From CAZRWD01 sp964603785 (GTDB lineage Bacteria > Fermentibacterota > Fermentibacteria > Fermentibacterales > Fermentibacteraceae): a stretch of 64,000 bases of DNA. Within the stretch, counting starts at the first letter, position 1. Every line of letters begins with the position of its first letter. Below the pieces are notes generated by a model, which saw only the letters and a list, made by a program, of their open reading frames with translations, searched no databases and was not told the origin of the DNA. Positions 43,775-51,646 of the stretch are shown piece after piece. The DNA lies in the NCBI GenBank assembly GCA_964603785.1, contig CAZRWD010000009.1, positions 1 to 64,000 of the forward strand. Reading direction: 5' to 3'. Position numbers and translations under genes: made by a program.

Positions 43775-44909
43775 CCCGCCCGCCTTCCATGCCTTGCGCC
43801 CTGAGCCTGGACGCGGGGAACAGACCGAGCGACTCGGCCATGCCGCAGAAGGCGTTGCCGGAGGATATGCTCCTGCCCGCCAGATAGTTCAGGGCCACGC
43901 AGTCACCCCTGCAGAAGTCCCTGTGGATGCAGCGCGAGCATGTCCCCCCGAGCCCGGACGGGATGGTCTCCCGTATCTCCCGCAGCACCGGCGCACTCCT
44001 CCAGACCTCCTCCAGCCCGTCGCTCCGGATGTCGCCGAAGACCAGGCCCGGAAGCGACACCCCCGCCCCGCATATCGAGATCTCTCCCGTGTGGAGTATG
44101 CCGAGGACGGTGTGTATGTCGCAACGGGAGCAGCCCTGCCTGAAGAGGTAGCCGGGAGGGAGGAACGCGGGGGGCAGGTGCAGGATGATCCGGGGGCCGG
44201 GCTTCGAGGCCCGCTCCGCCAGCTCGGAGCCCGCCCGGAGGAGGTCGCGGGGCTCGAGGAGCTCCTCCCCGGGGACGTCGCCCCCCCTTCCGATCGGCTG
44301 GATGTGGTTGAACTTGACCGATCCGCAACCCAGGCGCTCCGCCATGTCGATCACGTCCGTGACCTCGCCCGCGTTGCCCTTGTGGAGAGTGCAGATGAGC
44401 TGCGGCCTGATGCCCCGCCCGACGAGCCTTCCGATCCCCTCCATTGCCCGCCCGAAGCAGCCCGGCACCCCCCTGAGGGCCTCGTGGGTCTCCGCCGTGG
44501 CGCCGTCGACGCTCACGGAGATCGACCTGAGCACGCCGCATCCGGCGAGCAGGTCTGCGGTGGATTCGGTGAGGAGGGTCCCGTTGGTCTCCACCACGAG
44601 CTGGATGCCGTGCTCCGCGACCATGTGCACTATCTCGCCGAACGCGGGGTTCAGAAGGGGTTCGCCGCCCGTCAGCTTGACGCTTGCCAGGCCCAGGGGC
44701 ACGGCCTGTTCGACGGCGCTCCGCGCGACTTCCGGAGACATGTGGAGCGACGGGCCGGGGGCGTCTCCCTGGACGGGGCTGATCCAGCAGTGCCTGCAGG
44801 AGAGGTTGCATGCCCCGGAGACGTACATGTAGAGTGATGCCAGAGGAGGGACTCCGGCACAGGGTCCGGGGGGGGCGGCGGCTCCGCAGGCCGGCGGGTC
44901 ACACGGCAT
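43767..44909 (-). CDS. Radical SAM/SPASM peptide maturase 1
   Basis: 380 residues. The cluster motif is VSGACNLSCRHCWIS (Cys34, 38, 41), followed by KLTGGEPLLNP and VVETNGTLLTES. A C-terminal SPASM-type Cys set (GCSRCDIHTVLGILHTGE, SICGAGVSLPGLVFGDI, TCSRCIHRDFCRGDCVALNY, NAFCGMAES) should bind extra [4Fe-4S] clusters, as in PqqE and sactipeptide or ranthipeptide enzymes. The CRHCWI form is like one of the two Scm radical SAM proteins. Adjacent precursor coupling makes it the likely primary maturase. It overlaps maturase 2 by 11 bases; ATG at 44907-44909. Reaction (thioether, C-C bond or epimer) cannot be read. Confidence 0.88.
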   Translation of the reverse strand: MPCDPPACGAAAPPGPCAGVPPLASLYMYVSGACNLSCRHCWISPVQGDAPGPSLHMSPEVARSAVEQAVPLGLASVKLTGGEPLLNPAFGEIVHMVAEHGIQLVVETNGTLLTESTADLLAGCGVLRSISVSVDGATAETHEALRGVPGCFGRAMEGIGRLVGRGIRPQLICTLHKGNAGEVTDVIDMAERLGCGSVKFNHIQPIGRGGDVPGEELLEPRDLLRAGSELAERASKPGPRIILHLPPAFLPPGYLFRQGCSRCDIHTVLGILHTGEISICGAGVSLPGLVFGDIRSDGLEEVWRSAPVLREIRETIPSGLGGTCSRCIHRDFCRGDCVALNYLAGRSISSGNAFCGMAESLGLFPASRLRAQGMEGGRDA

Positions 44910-45999
44910 CGGACACCCCCCTCGAAACGGCGAACCTCCTGTAGCAGTCGACCGGGACGACGGCGTTCATGTCGCCGGTCATCTCCAGGGCGAGCCCGGG
45001 ACAGCTCCCGGTGCACCATGCCGAATAGGCGCACCCGCCGCAGCCCGGCACCTCCTCCATCGGGATATCCGCCCTCGCCCTCAGCGCCTTCATCACGGGG
45101 TGGTCCAGCCAGACTCCGGCGAGCCCGTCGGTGGTGACGTTCCCCATCACCATCCCGTGCAGGATGTGGCAGGGGACGATGGAGCCGTCGTGCATGACGT
45201 CGATCCTGGACCATACGCAGCCGCATCCGGACAGGAACCCGCCGCGGTATCCCGAAGGGGGCGCTCCCGTCCGGGACGAGGCGGCGATCGAGTCGAAGAA
45301 CCCCGTCCGGGCGGCGGGGCCGGCCTGGGCCTGTATCCGCCCGGGATACCTCGCCATGAGCTCCCTGAAGTCATCCATGGCCCTCCAGGACTCCTCGGGC
45401 GTGAGGACCCCCCCGGAGGGACCGCAGCCGGAGCCCATGCCGAAGGCCTCGTTGGTCCCGAAGGAGTCGAGGCCCAGGTCCTCCAGCAGGAACCTGGCGA
45501 GGTCCCCCAGGTGGTCGACGTTGTGCCTGCCGATGGTTGCCCGGACCGCCACGGGGAGCCCCGCGGCGCGGGCTCTCTCCAGACCCGCGACGGCGGCTTC
45601 GAACCCTCCAGGGCGGGAGCGCTCGTGGACTTCCGCGCAGTGCCCGTCGATGGAGATCTGCAGATAGTCCATCCTGGTCCTCCGCCTGCCTTCGGCCAGC
45701 CTGCCGGCCATCTCCTCCGTGAGGAGGGTGCCGTTGGAGAGTATGGAGTACCGGAGCCGGTTCTCCACCGCCCTGTCCACCAGGTCGACGAAGCCGGGCC
45801 GCAGCAGGGGCTCCCCGCCCGTGAACAGGACCCTCATGACACCCATCGAGCCGAGCTGGTCGATGAAGGAGAGCCAGTCCCGGTCGGGGAGGTCGGGCAG
45901 CAGGTTCATCTCGTTCGCATAGAAGCAGTAGCCGCACGAAAGGTTGCACCGGCCGGTGACGGCGATGCCCACGGTCCTGGGGGCTTCCGGCAGCTGCAC
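44899..45999 (-). CDS. Radical SAM/SPASM peptide maturase 2
   Basis: 366 residues, clearly different from maturase 1. The cluster motif is VTGRCNLSCGYCFYANEM (Cys18, 22, 25), followed by LFTGGEPLLRPGF and SILSNGTLLTEE. The SPASM region shows SGCGCVWSRIDVMHDGSIVP, CHILHGMVMGNV and GCGGCAYSAWCTGSCPG, then VPVDCYRRF. The VMHDGSIVPC pattern fits peptide-modifying SPASM enzymes. Start GTG at 45997-45999, one base after the PqqD-like stop. Two distinct enzymes suggest two modification types or one per half of the core. Confidence 0.88.
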   Translation of the reverse strand: MQLPEAPRTVGIAVTGRCNLSCGYCFYANEMNLLPDLPDRDWLSFIDQLGSMGVMRVLFTGGEPLLRPGFVDLVDRAVENRLRYSILSNGTLLTEEMAGRLAEGRRRTRMDYLQISIDGHCAEVHERSRPGGFEAAVAGLERARAAGLPVAVRATIGRHNVDHLGDLARFLLEDLGLDSFGTNEAFGMGSGCGPSGGVLTPEESWRAMDDFRELMARYPGRIQAQAGPAARTGFFDSIAASSRTGAPPSGYRGGFLSGCGCVWSRIDVMHDGSIVPCHILHGMVMGNVTTDGLAGVWLDHPVMKALRARADIPMEEVPGCGGCAYSAWCTGSCPGLALEMTGDMNAVVPVDCYRRFAVSRGVSDAV

Positions 46000-46000
46000 T

Positions 46001-46309
46001 TCAGGCGGGCGGGATCCGGAGGACGAAGCCGGCCTTCTCCATGTCCTCGAGGAAGGAGGCCACGTCGTCCTCCACCCGCCCGGCCGGGGCTTCCTCGAAG
46101 GCCCCGGCCAGCGATGCTGCTATGTCGGAGACCGGCCGGACGCCGTCGAGGCCCGACCACACGAAGAGGCCGGTCGCATTGAGTATCCTCACCCTGTTGG
46201 CATCGGGATCGAACAGGAGCCCGCCCTCCCGGTCCTCCTCCCGGAGGGTCACGACCGGGTTGCGCGAGTAGACAGCTCTCCCCCGGGGGGTCGATTCATG
46301 CTCCGTCAT
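46001..46309 (-). CDS. PqqD-like peptide-binding (RRE) protein
   Basis: 102 residues, a single PqqD domain: VYSRNPVVTLREEDREGGLL, FDPDANRVRILNATGLFVWS, then PVSDIAASLAGAFEEAP and VEDDVASFLEDMEKAGFVLR. The pattern N-T-(A/G)-x-x-(V/I)-W is the PqqD signature, seen as NATGLFVWSGLDG. PqqD folds hold the leader and hand the peptide to the radical SAM enzyme. The start ATG at 46307-46309 has GGAGGT four bases before it; a longer ATG start at 46330 lacks it. The start overlaps the flippase stop by 14 bases. Confidence 0.88.
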   Translation of the reverse strand: MTEHESTPRGRAVYSRNPVVTLREEDREGGLLFDPDANRVRILNATGLFVWSGLDGVRPVSDIAASLAGAFEEAPAGRVEDDVASFLEDMEKAGFVLRIPPA

Positions 46310-47270
46310 CCGGACCTCCGGTTTCCACAACGCATCCGACTGGCGCGGAGTTCCTGCGGCCGGTCCTCTCGATCGCGAGGAACACGGCCCCGATCAGAAC
46401 CGCGAACCACAGGGTGGCGAAGCGCATGAGCAGTGTGACCGCCGCCGCGCCGGCCCCGCCGAGCGGGCCCGACAGGATCCCGTCCATCGTCAGCTCGGTG
46501 AGCCCCAGTCCCCCCGGTATCATGGACACGGCCCCGGCGATGGTCCCCGCGGAATGAGCCAGCAGTGCGGTCCCCGCACCCGTCCCGAGGCCTATCGATC
46601 TCGCCGCGGCCGCTATGACCATCGCCTCGAGACCCCACGACAGGACCCCGAGCGGAACGGAGACGGCGAGGCTGGCGGGTCCGAGGAGATCGCCGCAGGT
46701 ATCCCTGAACGAGCACAGGGAATCGCTCCTCCCCCTGAGCGGGCGGATGCGGCAGGCGAGGCCGGCGAGCGCGCCGAAGATCCTCCTCGAGGAGAGAACG
46801 GCCACGGAGGCGGCCGTCACGAGAGCGCCGGCGGCTATCACGGGCGCCACCGCGGCGCCTCCGGCGAGGGCGGCTCCCGCGGCCGCGAGCACCGTCATGC
46901 TCATGAGGTCGGTGATCCGCTCCGCAACGACGACGGGAGATGTCCGCGAGACGGGGATGCCCTCCCTGTCGCGGAGGAGGCAGGACTTCAGGAGCTCGCC
47001 GAACTTGCCCGGAGAGACGGTCATCGAGAAGCCGGCCAGGAACACCTGCAGGCTCCGTCCGAATCCGGGTCTGATCCCGGCGCGCCCGAGGAAGTAGTGC
47101 CATTTCAGGAACCTGAGGAAGTAGTTCGCCAGGGGCAGGCCGAGGATCGCGGGCAGCCACCGGGGGTCGAACGATTCGAGGGCCGCGCCTGTGCCGCGCA
47201 TGTCGCCCGCCAGGACCAGGACCGAGTAGACGACGATCGCCAGGGCCGCGGTCAGGAGCAGCTTCTTCAA
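46296..47270 (-). CDS. Flippase-like membrane protein (LPG_synthase_TM / UPF0104)
   Basis: 324 residues with about eight membrane segments. Signature parts are PLANYFLRFLKWHYFLGRAG, FSMTVSPGKFGELLKSCLLR and SMIPGGLGLTELTMDGILS (the GGLGxxE motif), matching the YbhN/AglD-type integral membrane family that includes the MprF membrane domain and putative lipid flippases. Start TTG at 47268-47270 overlaps the TPR stop (TTGA). It heads directly into the peptide cluster (14-base overlap with the PqqD-like gene), but also follows cell-wall genes. Link to the peptide is possible and unproven. Confidence 0.85.
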   Translation of the reverse strand: MKKLLLTAALAIVVYSVLVLAGDMRGTGAALESFDPRWLPAILGLPLANYFLRFLKWHYFLGRAGIRPGFGRSLQVFLAGFSMTVSPGKFGELLKSCLLRDREGIPVSRTSPVVVAERITDLMSMTVLAAAGAALAGGAAVAPVIAAGALVTAASVAVLSSRRIFGALAGLACRIRPLRGRSDSLCSFRDTCGDLLGPASLAVSVPLGVLSWGLEAMVIAAAARSIGLGTGAGTALLAHSAGTIAGAVSMIPGGLGLTELTMDGILSGPLGGAGAAAVTLLMRFATLWFAVLIGAVFLAIERTGRRNSAPVGCVVETGGPDDGA

Positions 47271-48073
47271 GAAGACGCTTCCCGGCCCCCGCCGTCCCCG
47301 CCGCAGAAGGCGGCGAGCTCGCCGTGCAGCTTCTCCCAGCCGGGCAGGCCGCCGACCAGCTTCATCGCCTTGCGGGCCAGGTCGATCGCCTCGGTGCCCT
47401 CCCCGAGGAGCCTGCTGGCCCTGGCCGCCAGCGCCAGGGCCTGGGCCCTGGGCCCCCTCGTGAGGTCGGAGGACGAGAGCAGCTCGTAGCCGGTCATCGC
47501 ATGCACCAGGGCGTCCCTCGGCTCCCTCCTCTCGAGGTGGAGCAGGGCCAGGTTGACGTGGACCCCGCTCCTGGCGGAGCCCTGCCTGAGCTCCAGCGCC
47601 TCGCAGAGCAGCTCCTCGGCCTCGTCGAGCCTCTCCCGCCGCTCGAGGAGCAGGCCGGCCAGGTTCACCGCGAGGGTTGCCTTCAGGGAGGGGTCCTTCT
47701 CCATGGCCTTGCGGTAGTACTGCTCGGCCTGCACGGCGTCCCCCCTGCCTGCCGAGATGTATCCGAGCTGCCCGATGGAGGCGGCGCTGCGGTCGCCCTT
47801 CTCGATGGCCTGCACGACGACCCGTTCGGCCTCGTCGAACCTGCCCGAGCGGATCAGGAAGTAGACGAGGGCGTTGGTCAGGGGCTCGACCACCGACGAC
47901 CTGTCCCTGTTCCTCTCGAGGTAGTGGATCATCTCGTCCACCCTGTCGGCGGCCGCGAGCCTCGAGGCCTTCTGGAGCTGCAGTCGCTTCCATGCCATCG
48001 ATCTGGTGAGCATGATGCCTCCCAGGGCGAGGAGGACCAGGAGCGCGAGCGCCCAGGCCTGCCAGGGAATCAT
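47267..48073 (-). CDS. Membrane-anchored TPR protein
   Basis: 268 residues. A membrane segment (WQAWALALLVLLALGGIML, about 4-22) is followed by TPR units: EMIHYLERNRDRSSVVEPLT, RFDEAERVVVQAIEKGDRSA, AVQAEQYYRKAMEKDPSLKA, RLDEAEELLCEALELRQGSA and the later PRDALVHAMTGYELL. The domain is most likely a protein-binding scaffold at the inner membrane. ATG at 48071-48073 overlaps the PBP1A stop (ATGA), so it may assist peptidoglycan synthesis, like other TPR partners of PBPs (inference). Confidence 0.8.
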   Translation of the reverse strand: MIPWQAWALALLVLLALGGIMLTRSMAWKRLQLQKASRLAAADRVDEMIHYLERNRDRSSVVEPLTNALVYFLIRSGRFDEAERVVVQAIEKGDRSAASIGQLGYISAGRGDAVQAEQYYRKAMEKDPSLKATLAVNLAGLLLERRERLDEAEELLCEALELRQGSARSGVHVNLALLHLERREPRDALVHAMTGYELLSSSDLTRGPRAQALALAARASRLLGEGTEAIDLARKAMKLVGGLPGWEKLHGELAAFCGGDGGGREASS

Positions 48074-50322
48074 CTCGGGCCTCCCGTTCCGAGGATCCTG
48101 TCGAACTCGGTGAAGTCGGGAATGGTCGTGTCCGAGAGGAAGGGCGAGGAGGACGTGTGTATCGGGCAGGACGAGACGGGCGGCGTGCCGGCCCAGAACA
48201 GCTCGTCCACGGCCTTGTCGCCGCACTCCGCATTGGCGAGGAAGCCGGACTGCCTGCAGATGACCGCGTGCTCGACCGCGCTGGAGGGGATGGAGGGGAA
48301 ACGCGGGGCCGAGGACGGATCGGCGTCGCGGAAGACCCGCCTCATGAACCTGCCCCAGATGGGGACGGCGATGTCGCCGCCGGCCTCACCACGGCCGCTC
48401 TGCAGCCTGATCCTGATCACATGGTTGTCGTACCCGACCCAGACCGAGGCCACCAGGTCGGGTGTGAACCCGATGAACCAGGCGTCGGCGTAGTCGCTGG
48501 TGGTGCCGGTCTTGCCACCGGCATCCCTTCCGGCGTACGCACCTCCCCAGTACCAGCGCGTCCCCGTCGCCGTACCGGCCCTGACAACGCTCTGCAGCAG
48601 GTTGTTCATGAGCCAGGCGCCCGTCTCGGACATCACGCGCGTGCCGGCCGCCACCTGCTCGTTCGACTCCAGCACGTTCCCGTACCTGTCCTCGACCCGC
48701 AGGATCCCGGTGGCGCGCCTGGCGATGCCGCCCGTGGCGAACGGTATGTAGGCCTGGGCCATCTCCAGGGGGCTCAGCATGCAGCTCCCCAGGGGCAGGG
48801 AGTTCACCACCGGGAGGTCGCTCTCGATGCCCATCGACCTGGCCCTGGCCGCGACGGCCTCGATGCCCACGGCCATCCCCAGCCTGACCGCCGCGACGTT
48901 GTACGACCTCGCGAGGGCTTCGCGGAGGGTGACCATGCCGTGGAAGCGGCCGTCGTAGTTCCTGGGCCTCCACTGGCCCGGGGAGAGGTCCACGACCACC
49001 GGCTGGTCGAGGATGACGTTGCCCGGAGACCAGCCCTGCTCTATCGCCTCGGCGTACACGAACGGCTTGAAGGAGCTTCCCGGCTGCCTCCTGGCCTGGA
49101 CGGCCCGGTTGAACTCGCTGTCCTGGAAGTCCCTGCCGCCGACCATCGCCCTTATGTAGCCGGTCCTGGGATCGACCGCGACGAGTGCGCACTGGATGTA
49201 GTCGGGGGCTCCCGATGCCGTGTCCCCGACCACCTGCCACCTGTCGTAGGAGCTCTCGTACCGGAGCCGTGTGAGGTCTCTGGCGAAGGTGTCGGTAACG
49301 GGATCCCAGACGGGCTCCACGAGGGCCATCACGCTGTCCACCGCCATCTCGGCGGCGGCCTGCATGTCCGGGTCTATGGTGGTCCAGACGACCAGCCCCT
49401 GCTCGTAGACCGCCGACCAGCCGTACCTCGCGACGAGGTACTGCCGTATGTACTCGGAGAAGTAGTCCCACTGCTCCTCGAGCTCCGGCCTGGAGATGCT
49501 CACGCCCAGAGGCGCGGCCGAAGCCTGCTCCATCTGGTCGCCCGTGATGAAGCCCTCCTCGCGCATCATCGCCAGGACGACGTTCCTCCTGGCCATGCAC
49601 CTCTCGGGATTGCGGAGGGGGCTGTACCCGGAGGGGTTCCGGGGCATGCCCACCAGGAGCGCGGCCTGGCTCAGGGTCAGGGCGGAGGATGAGGTGCCGT
49701 CGAAGTAGGTCTGGGCCGCCGCCTCGATCCCGTGGGCGCCCTGGCCGAAGTAGATCAGGTTGAGGTACATCTCCAGGATCTCCTCCTTGGAGAACTGCCT
49801 CTCGATCTCCATCGCGATGAACATCTCCTGGAGCTTCCTCTGCACGGTCTGGTCGGGCACGAGGAAGAGCCCCCTGGCGAGCTGCTGCGTTATCGTGCTC
49901 CCGCCGTGCCTCGCCCCGGTGGTGAGGTCGACCCAGACCGCCCTGAGGAGGCCCCTGACGCTCACTCCCGAGTGCTCGTAGAAGTTCTTGTCCTCGGTCG
50001 CTATGAATCCCATGGCCACCCAGGGGCTTATCCTGTCCATGGTGACGGGCTGCCTGTTCTCGACGAACGCGCAGGCCATCTCGTTGCCGTGGGAGTCGTA
50101 GATCCTCGTCGCGGCGGAGGGCTCCTGCCCCCTGAGGCCGGCCACGAGGATGTTCCCCCTGGCCTGCCTGAAGGCCACGCTGCAGTCGTTGTACACCCGA
50201 AGGAGGAAGCCCCCCCCGAAGAAGGCGCTCATCACCAGGGCGATGAGAAGCCAGCCCGCCACGGCCGCCGGCGTCGAAGTCCGCGCGGAGGCCCCTGCAG
50301 AGGTCCTATTCGGCGGAGCCAA
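48070..50322 (-). CDS. Bifunctional penicillin-binding protein, PBP1A type
   Basis: 750 residues. A membrane anchor is at about 22-42. The GT51 glycosyltransferase domain shows ATEDKNFYEHSGVSVRG (catalytic Glu), GGSTITQQLARGLFL and RKLQEMFIAMEIERQFSKEE. The transpeptidase domain shows QPGSSFKPFVYAEAIEQG (SxxK with the active Ser), ALARSYNVAAVRLG (SxN) and GKTGTTSDYADAWFIGF (KTG). It polymerises glycan strands and crosslinks peptides in the periplasm. Start TTG at 50320-50322 with GGGAGGAGC before it; the stop of the upstream lipoprotein gene overlaps by 17 bases. Class A named only. Confidence 0.96.
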   Translation of the reverse strand: MAPPNRTSAGASARTSTPAAVAGWLLIALVMSAFFGGGFLLRVYNDCSVAFRQARGNILVAGLRGQEPSAATRIYDSHGNEMACAFVENRQPVTMDRISPWVAMGFIATEDKNFYEHSGVSVRGLLRAVWVDLTTGARHGGSTITQQLARGLFLVPDQTVQRKLQEMFIAMEIERQFSKEEILEMYLNLIYFGQGAHGIEAAAQTYFDGTSSSALTLSQAALLVGMPRNPSGYSPLRNPERCMARRNVVLAMMREEGFITGDQMEQASAAPLGVSISRPELEEQWDYFSEYIRQYLVARYGWSAVYEQGLVVWTTIDPDMQAAAEMAVDSVMALVEPVWDPVTDTFARDLTRLRYESSYDRWQVVGDTASGAPDYIQCALVAVDPRTGYIRAMVGGRDFQDSEFNRAVQARRQPGSSFKPFVYAEAIEQGWSPGNVILDQPVVVDLSPGQWRPRNYDGRFHGMVTLREALARSYNVAAVRLGMAVGIEAVAARARSMGIESDLPVVNSLPLGSCMLSPLEMAQAYIPFATGGIARRATGILRVEDRYGNVLESNEQVAAGTRVMSETGAWLMNNLLQSVVRAGTATGTRWYWGGAYAGRDAGGKTGTTSDYADAWFIGFTPDLVASVWVGYDNHVIRIRLQSGRGEAGGDIAVPIWGRFMRRVFRDADPSSAPRFPSIPSSAVEHAVICRQSGFLANAECGDKAVDELFWAGTPPVSSCPIHTSSSPFLSDTTIPDFTEFDRILGTGGPR

Positions 50323-51646
50323 GCCCGCTCCTCCCGAAGACCGGCACCCCGCCCTCGTACCTGAGGGTGTACTCGTAGATCCCCTCGCTTCCGACCAGGG
50401 TCACCTCCCTGGATGACGACCCCGCCACGGGCTGGGAAGAGAACTCGCAGTGGAGGTCGCTCTCGTACCCCTCGTATGTCCTCCAGACGAGCCTGTAGCC
50501 CGAAGGCCTGCCCTCGTACAGGAACAGGTTGCCGGCCCAGTAGACCACCCTCTCGGGGTCCTGGTCGCCGTTCATCTCGACGCCCAGGGCGCGCCAGACC
50601 GTTATTCCGATGTCGTTCTCGAAGCGCTGCTCGGTCAGGTGCGGGTCAAGGCTGATGACCATCTCCTCGAGCGGTTCGTCGACTCCGGTGGTCAGGAGGG
50701 CCGGCCAGGTCGTGCCGAGACTGTCCAGCTCCTCCACCAGGTCGCTCACGGCGAGGAAGCTGCTCCTGAGGACGGCCAGCCTGGCCAGGTCCAGCGTCGA
50801 GTCGGGCACAGGAGCCCACTCGCCGGTCGACCGGAGGACCTGCATCGCCTCGTGCCTGTTGCGAAGGACGGCCTTGGAGAGGTATGCGAGCTCCCTCCAG
50901 GAGGCGACGAAGCCGTTCAGCTCCACGGGGACGTTGGTCAGGTTGTAGGTGGCCCGGTCCTGGACGATCTGCAGCTTCGCCGAGCGCCTGATGTTGGAGA
51001 ACGCCAGGCGGGCGTAGTCCTGCGGCTCGAGTGACGCGACGTAGTCCTCGAACGCCACCCCGGACGCCAGGGCGGCGTCGAGGGACGCACAGGCCTGGAC
51101 GGAGTCGATCCGGCAGTCGTCGAGGAGCTGCCTGGCGAACCTCATCTCGAAGCGCATCTGCGGGTTCGCCGTTATCATGCGGGCGATCCGCTCCACGTTC
51201 AGCGAGTCCATCACCTCGTCGGGGATCTCCTCGCCGAAGGCCTCGATGAGCCATCCGTCCGCGCAGAGGAGGAAGTCGATGCGGACTATCGCCGGGTCGT
51301 CCATCCTGCGGATGCTGCAGTAGTAGGACGTCCTCGAGCCGGTGCTGTCGGTAAGCACCTCGGTGAGCCTGCCCGAGGGGTCGAAGCCCCTCCAGCGGCC
51401 GAAGATGTCCCATGGCTGGACGTCGAGGGCGGCCAGGGAGTCGCGCGTCCGGGGCACGATCAGGTCGAGGCATTCCGGATCGTTCAGGGCGAGGAGGTTC
51501 GAGAACTCCAGGGCGACCTCCAGCGGTGACGCGGGCATGGCGACCACCTGCGTCGTGTCGGGCCCGGACGACACGCCGTCCCCGCCCCCGCAGCCCGGGA
51601 GGGCGGGGAGCAGAGCCGCGAGGAGCGCGGGAAGGAGATGCTTCAT
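50306..51646 (-). CDS. Lipoprotein of unknown function
   Basis: 446 residues. A lipoprotein signal (MKHLLPALLAALLPALPGCG, lipobox LPGC, Cys19) is followed by an unrecognised body: PLEVALEFSNLLALNDPECL, TSYYCSIRRMDDPAIVRIDF, PDEVMDSLNVERIARMITAN and a C-terminal part with YWAGNLFLYEGRPSGYRLVW and PVAGSSSREVTLVG. It looks like an NTF2-like or stress-type repeat set, but that is a guess. ATG at 51644-51646 overlaps the ATPase stop (ATGA), so it may be coupled to PilB/GspE. Confidence 0.75.
   Translation of the reverse strand: MKHLLPALLAALLPALPGCGGGDGVSSGPDTTQVVAMPASPLEVALEFSNLLALNDPECLDLIVPRTRDSLAALDVQPWDIFGRWRGFDPSGRLTEVLTDSTGSRTSYYCSIRRMDDPAIVRIDFLLCADGWLIEAFGEEIPDEVMDSLNVERIARMITANPQMRFEMRFARQLLDDCRIDSVQACASLDAALASGVAFEDYVASLEPQDYARLAFSNIRRSAKLQIVQDRATYNLTNVPVELNGFVASWRELAYLSKAVLRNRHEAMQVLRSTGEWAPVPDSTLDLARLAVLRSSFLAVSDLVEELDSLGTTWPALLTTGVDEPLEEMVISLDPHLTEQRFENDIGITVWRALGVEMNGDQDPERVVYWAGNLFLYEGRPSGYRLVWRTYEGYESDLHCEFSSQPVAGSSSREVTLVGSEGIYEYTLRYEGGVPVFGRSGLGSAE

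Larger units (their letters stand above)
40463..46309 (-). other. RiPP-type peptide biosynthesis cluster with two precursors
   Basis: Order in transcription: PqqD-like protein, radical SAM/SPASM protein, second radical SAM/SPASM protein, precursor 1, precursor 2, HPr-kinase-like protein and ABC exporter. All are on the minus strand with overlaps or short gaps, except 150 bases between the precursors. This set of parts (peptide substrate, leader-binding domain, two maturases, kinase-like protein, exporter) is typical of ribosomal peptide natural products. It recalls the SynChlorMet (Scm) cassette, whose models include two radical SAM/SPASM proteins and a PqqD relative. No dedicated protease was found. 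Confidence 0.8.

Noticed and set aside
46310..46330. Longer PqqD-like start at 46330
   Set aside because: No ribosome site there, while ATG at 46309 has GGAGGT at a good distance and matches family length.
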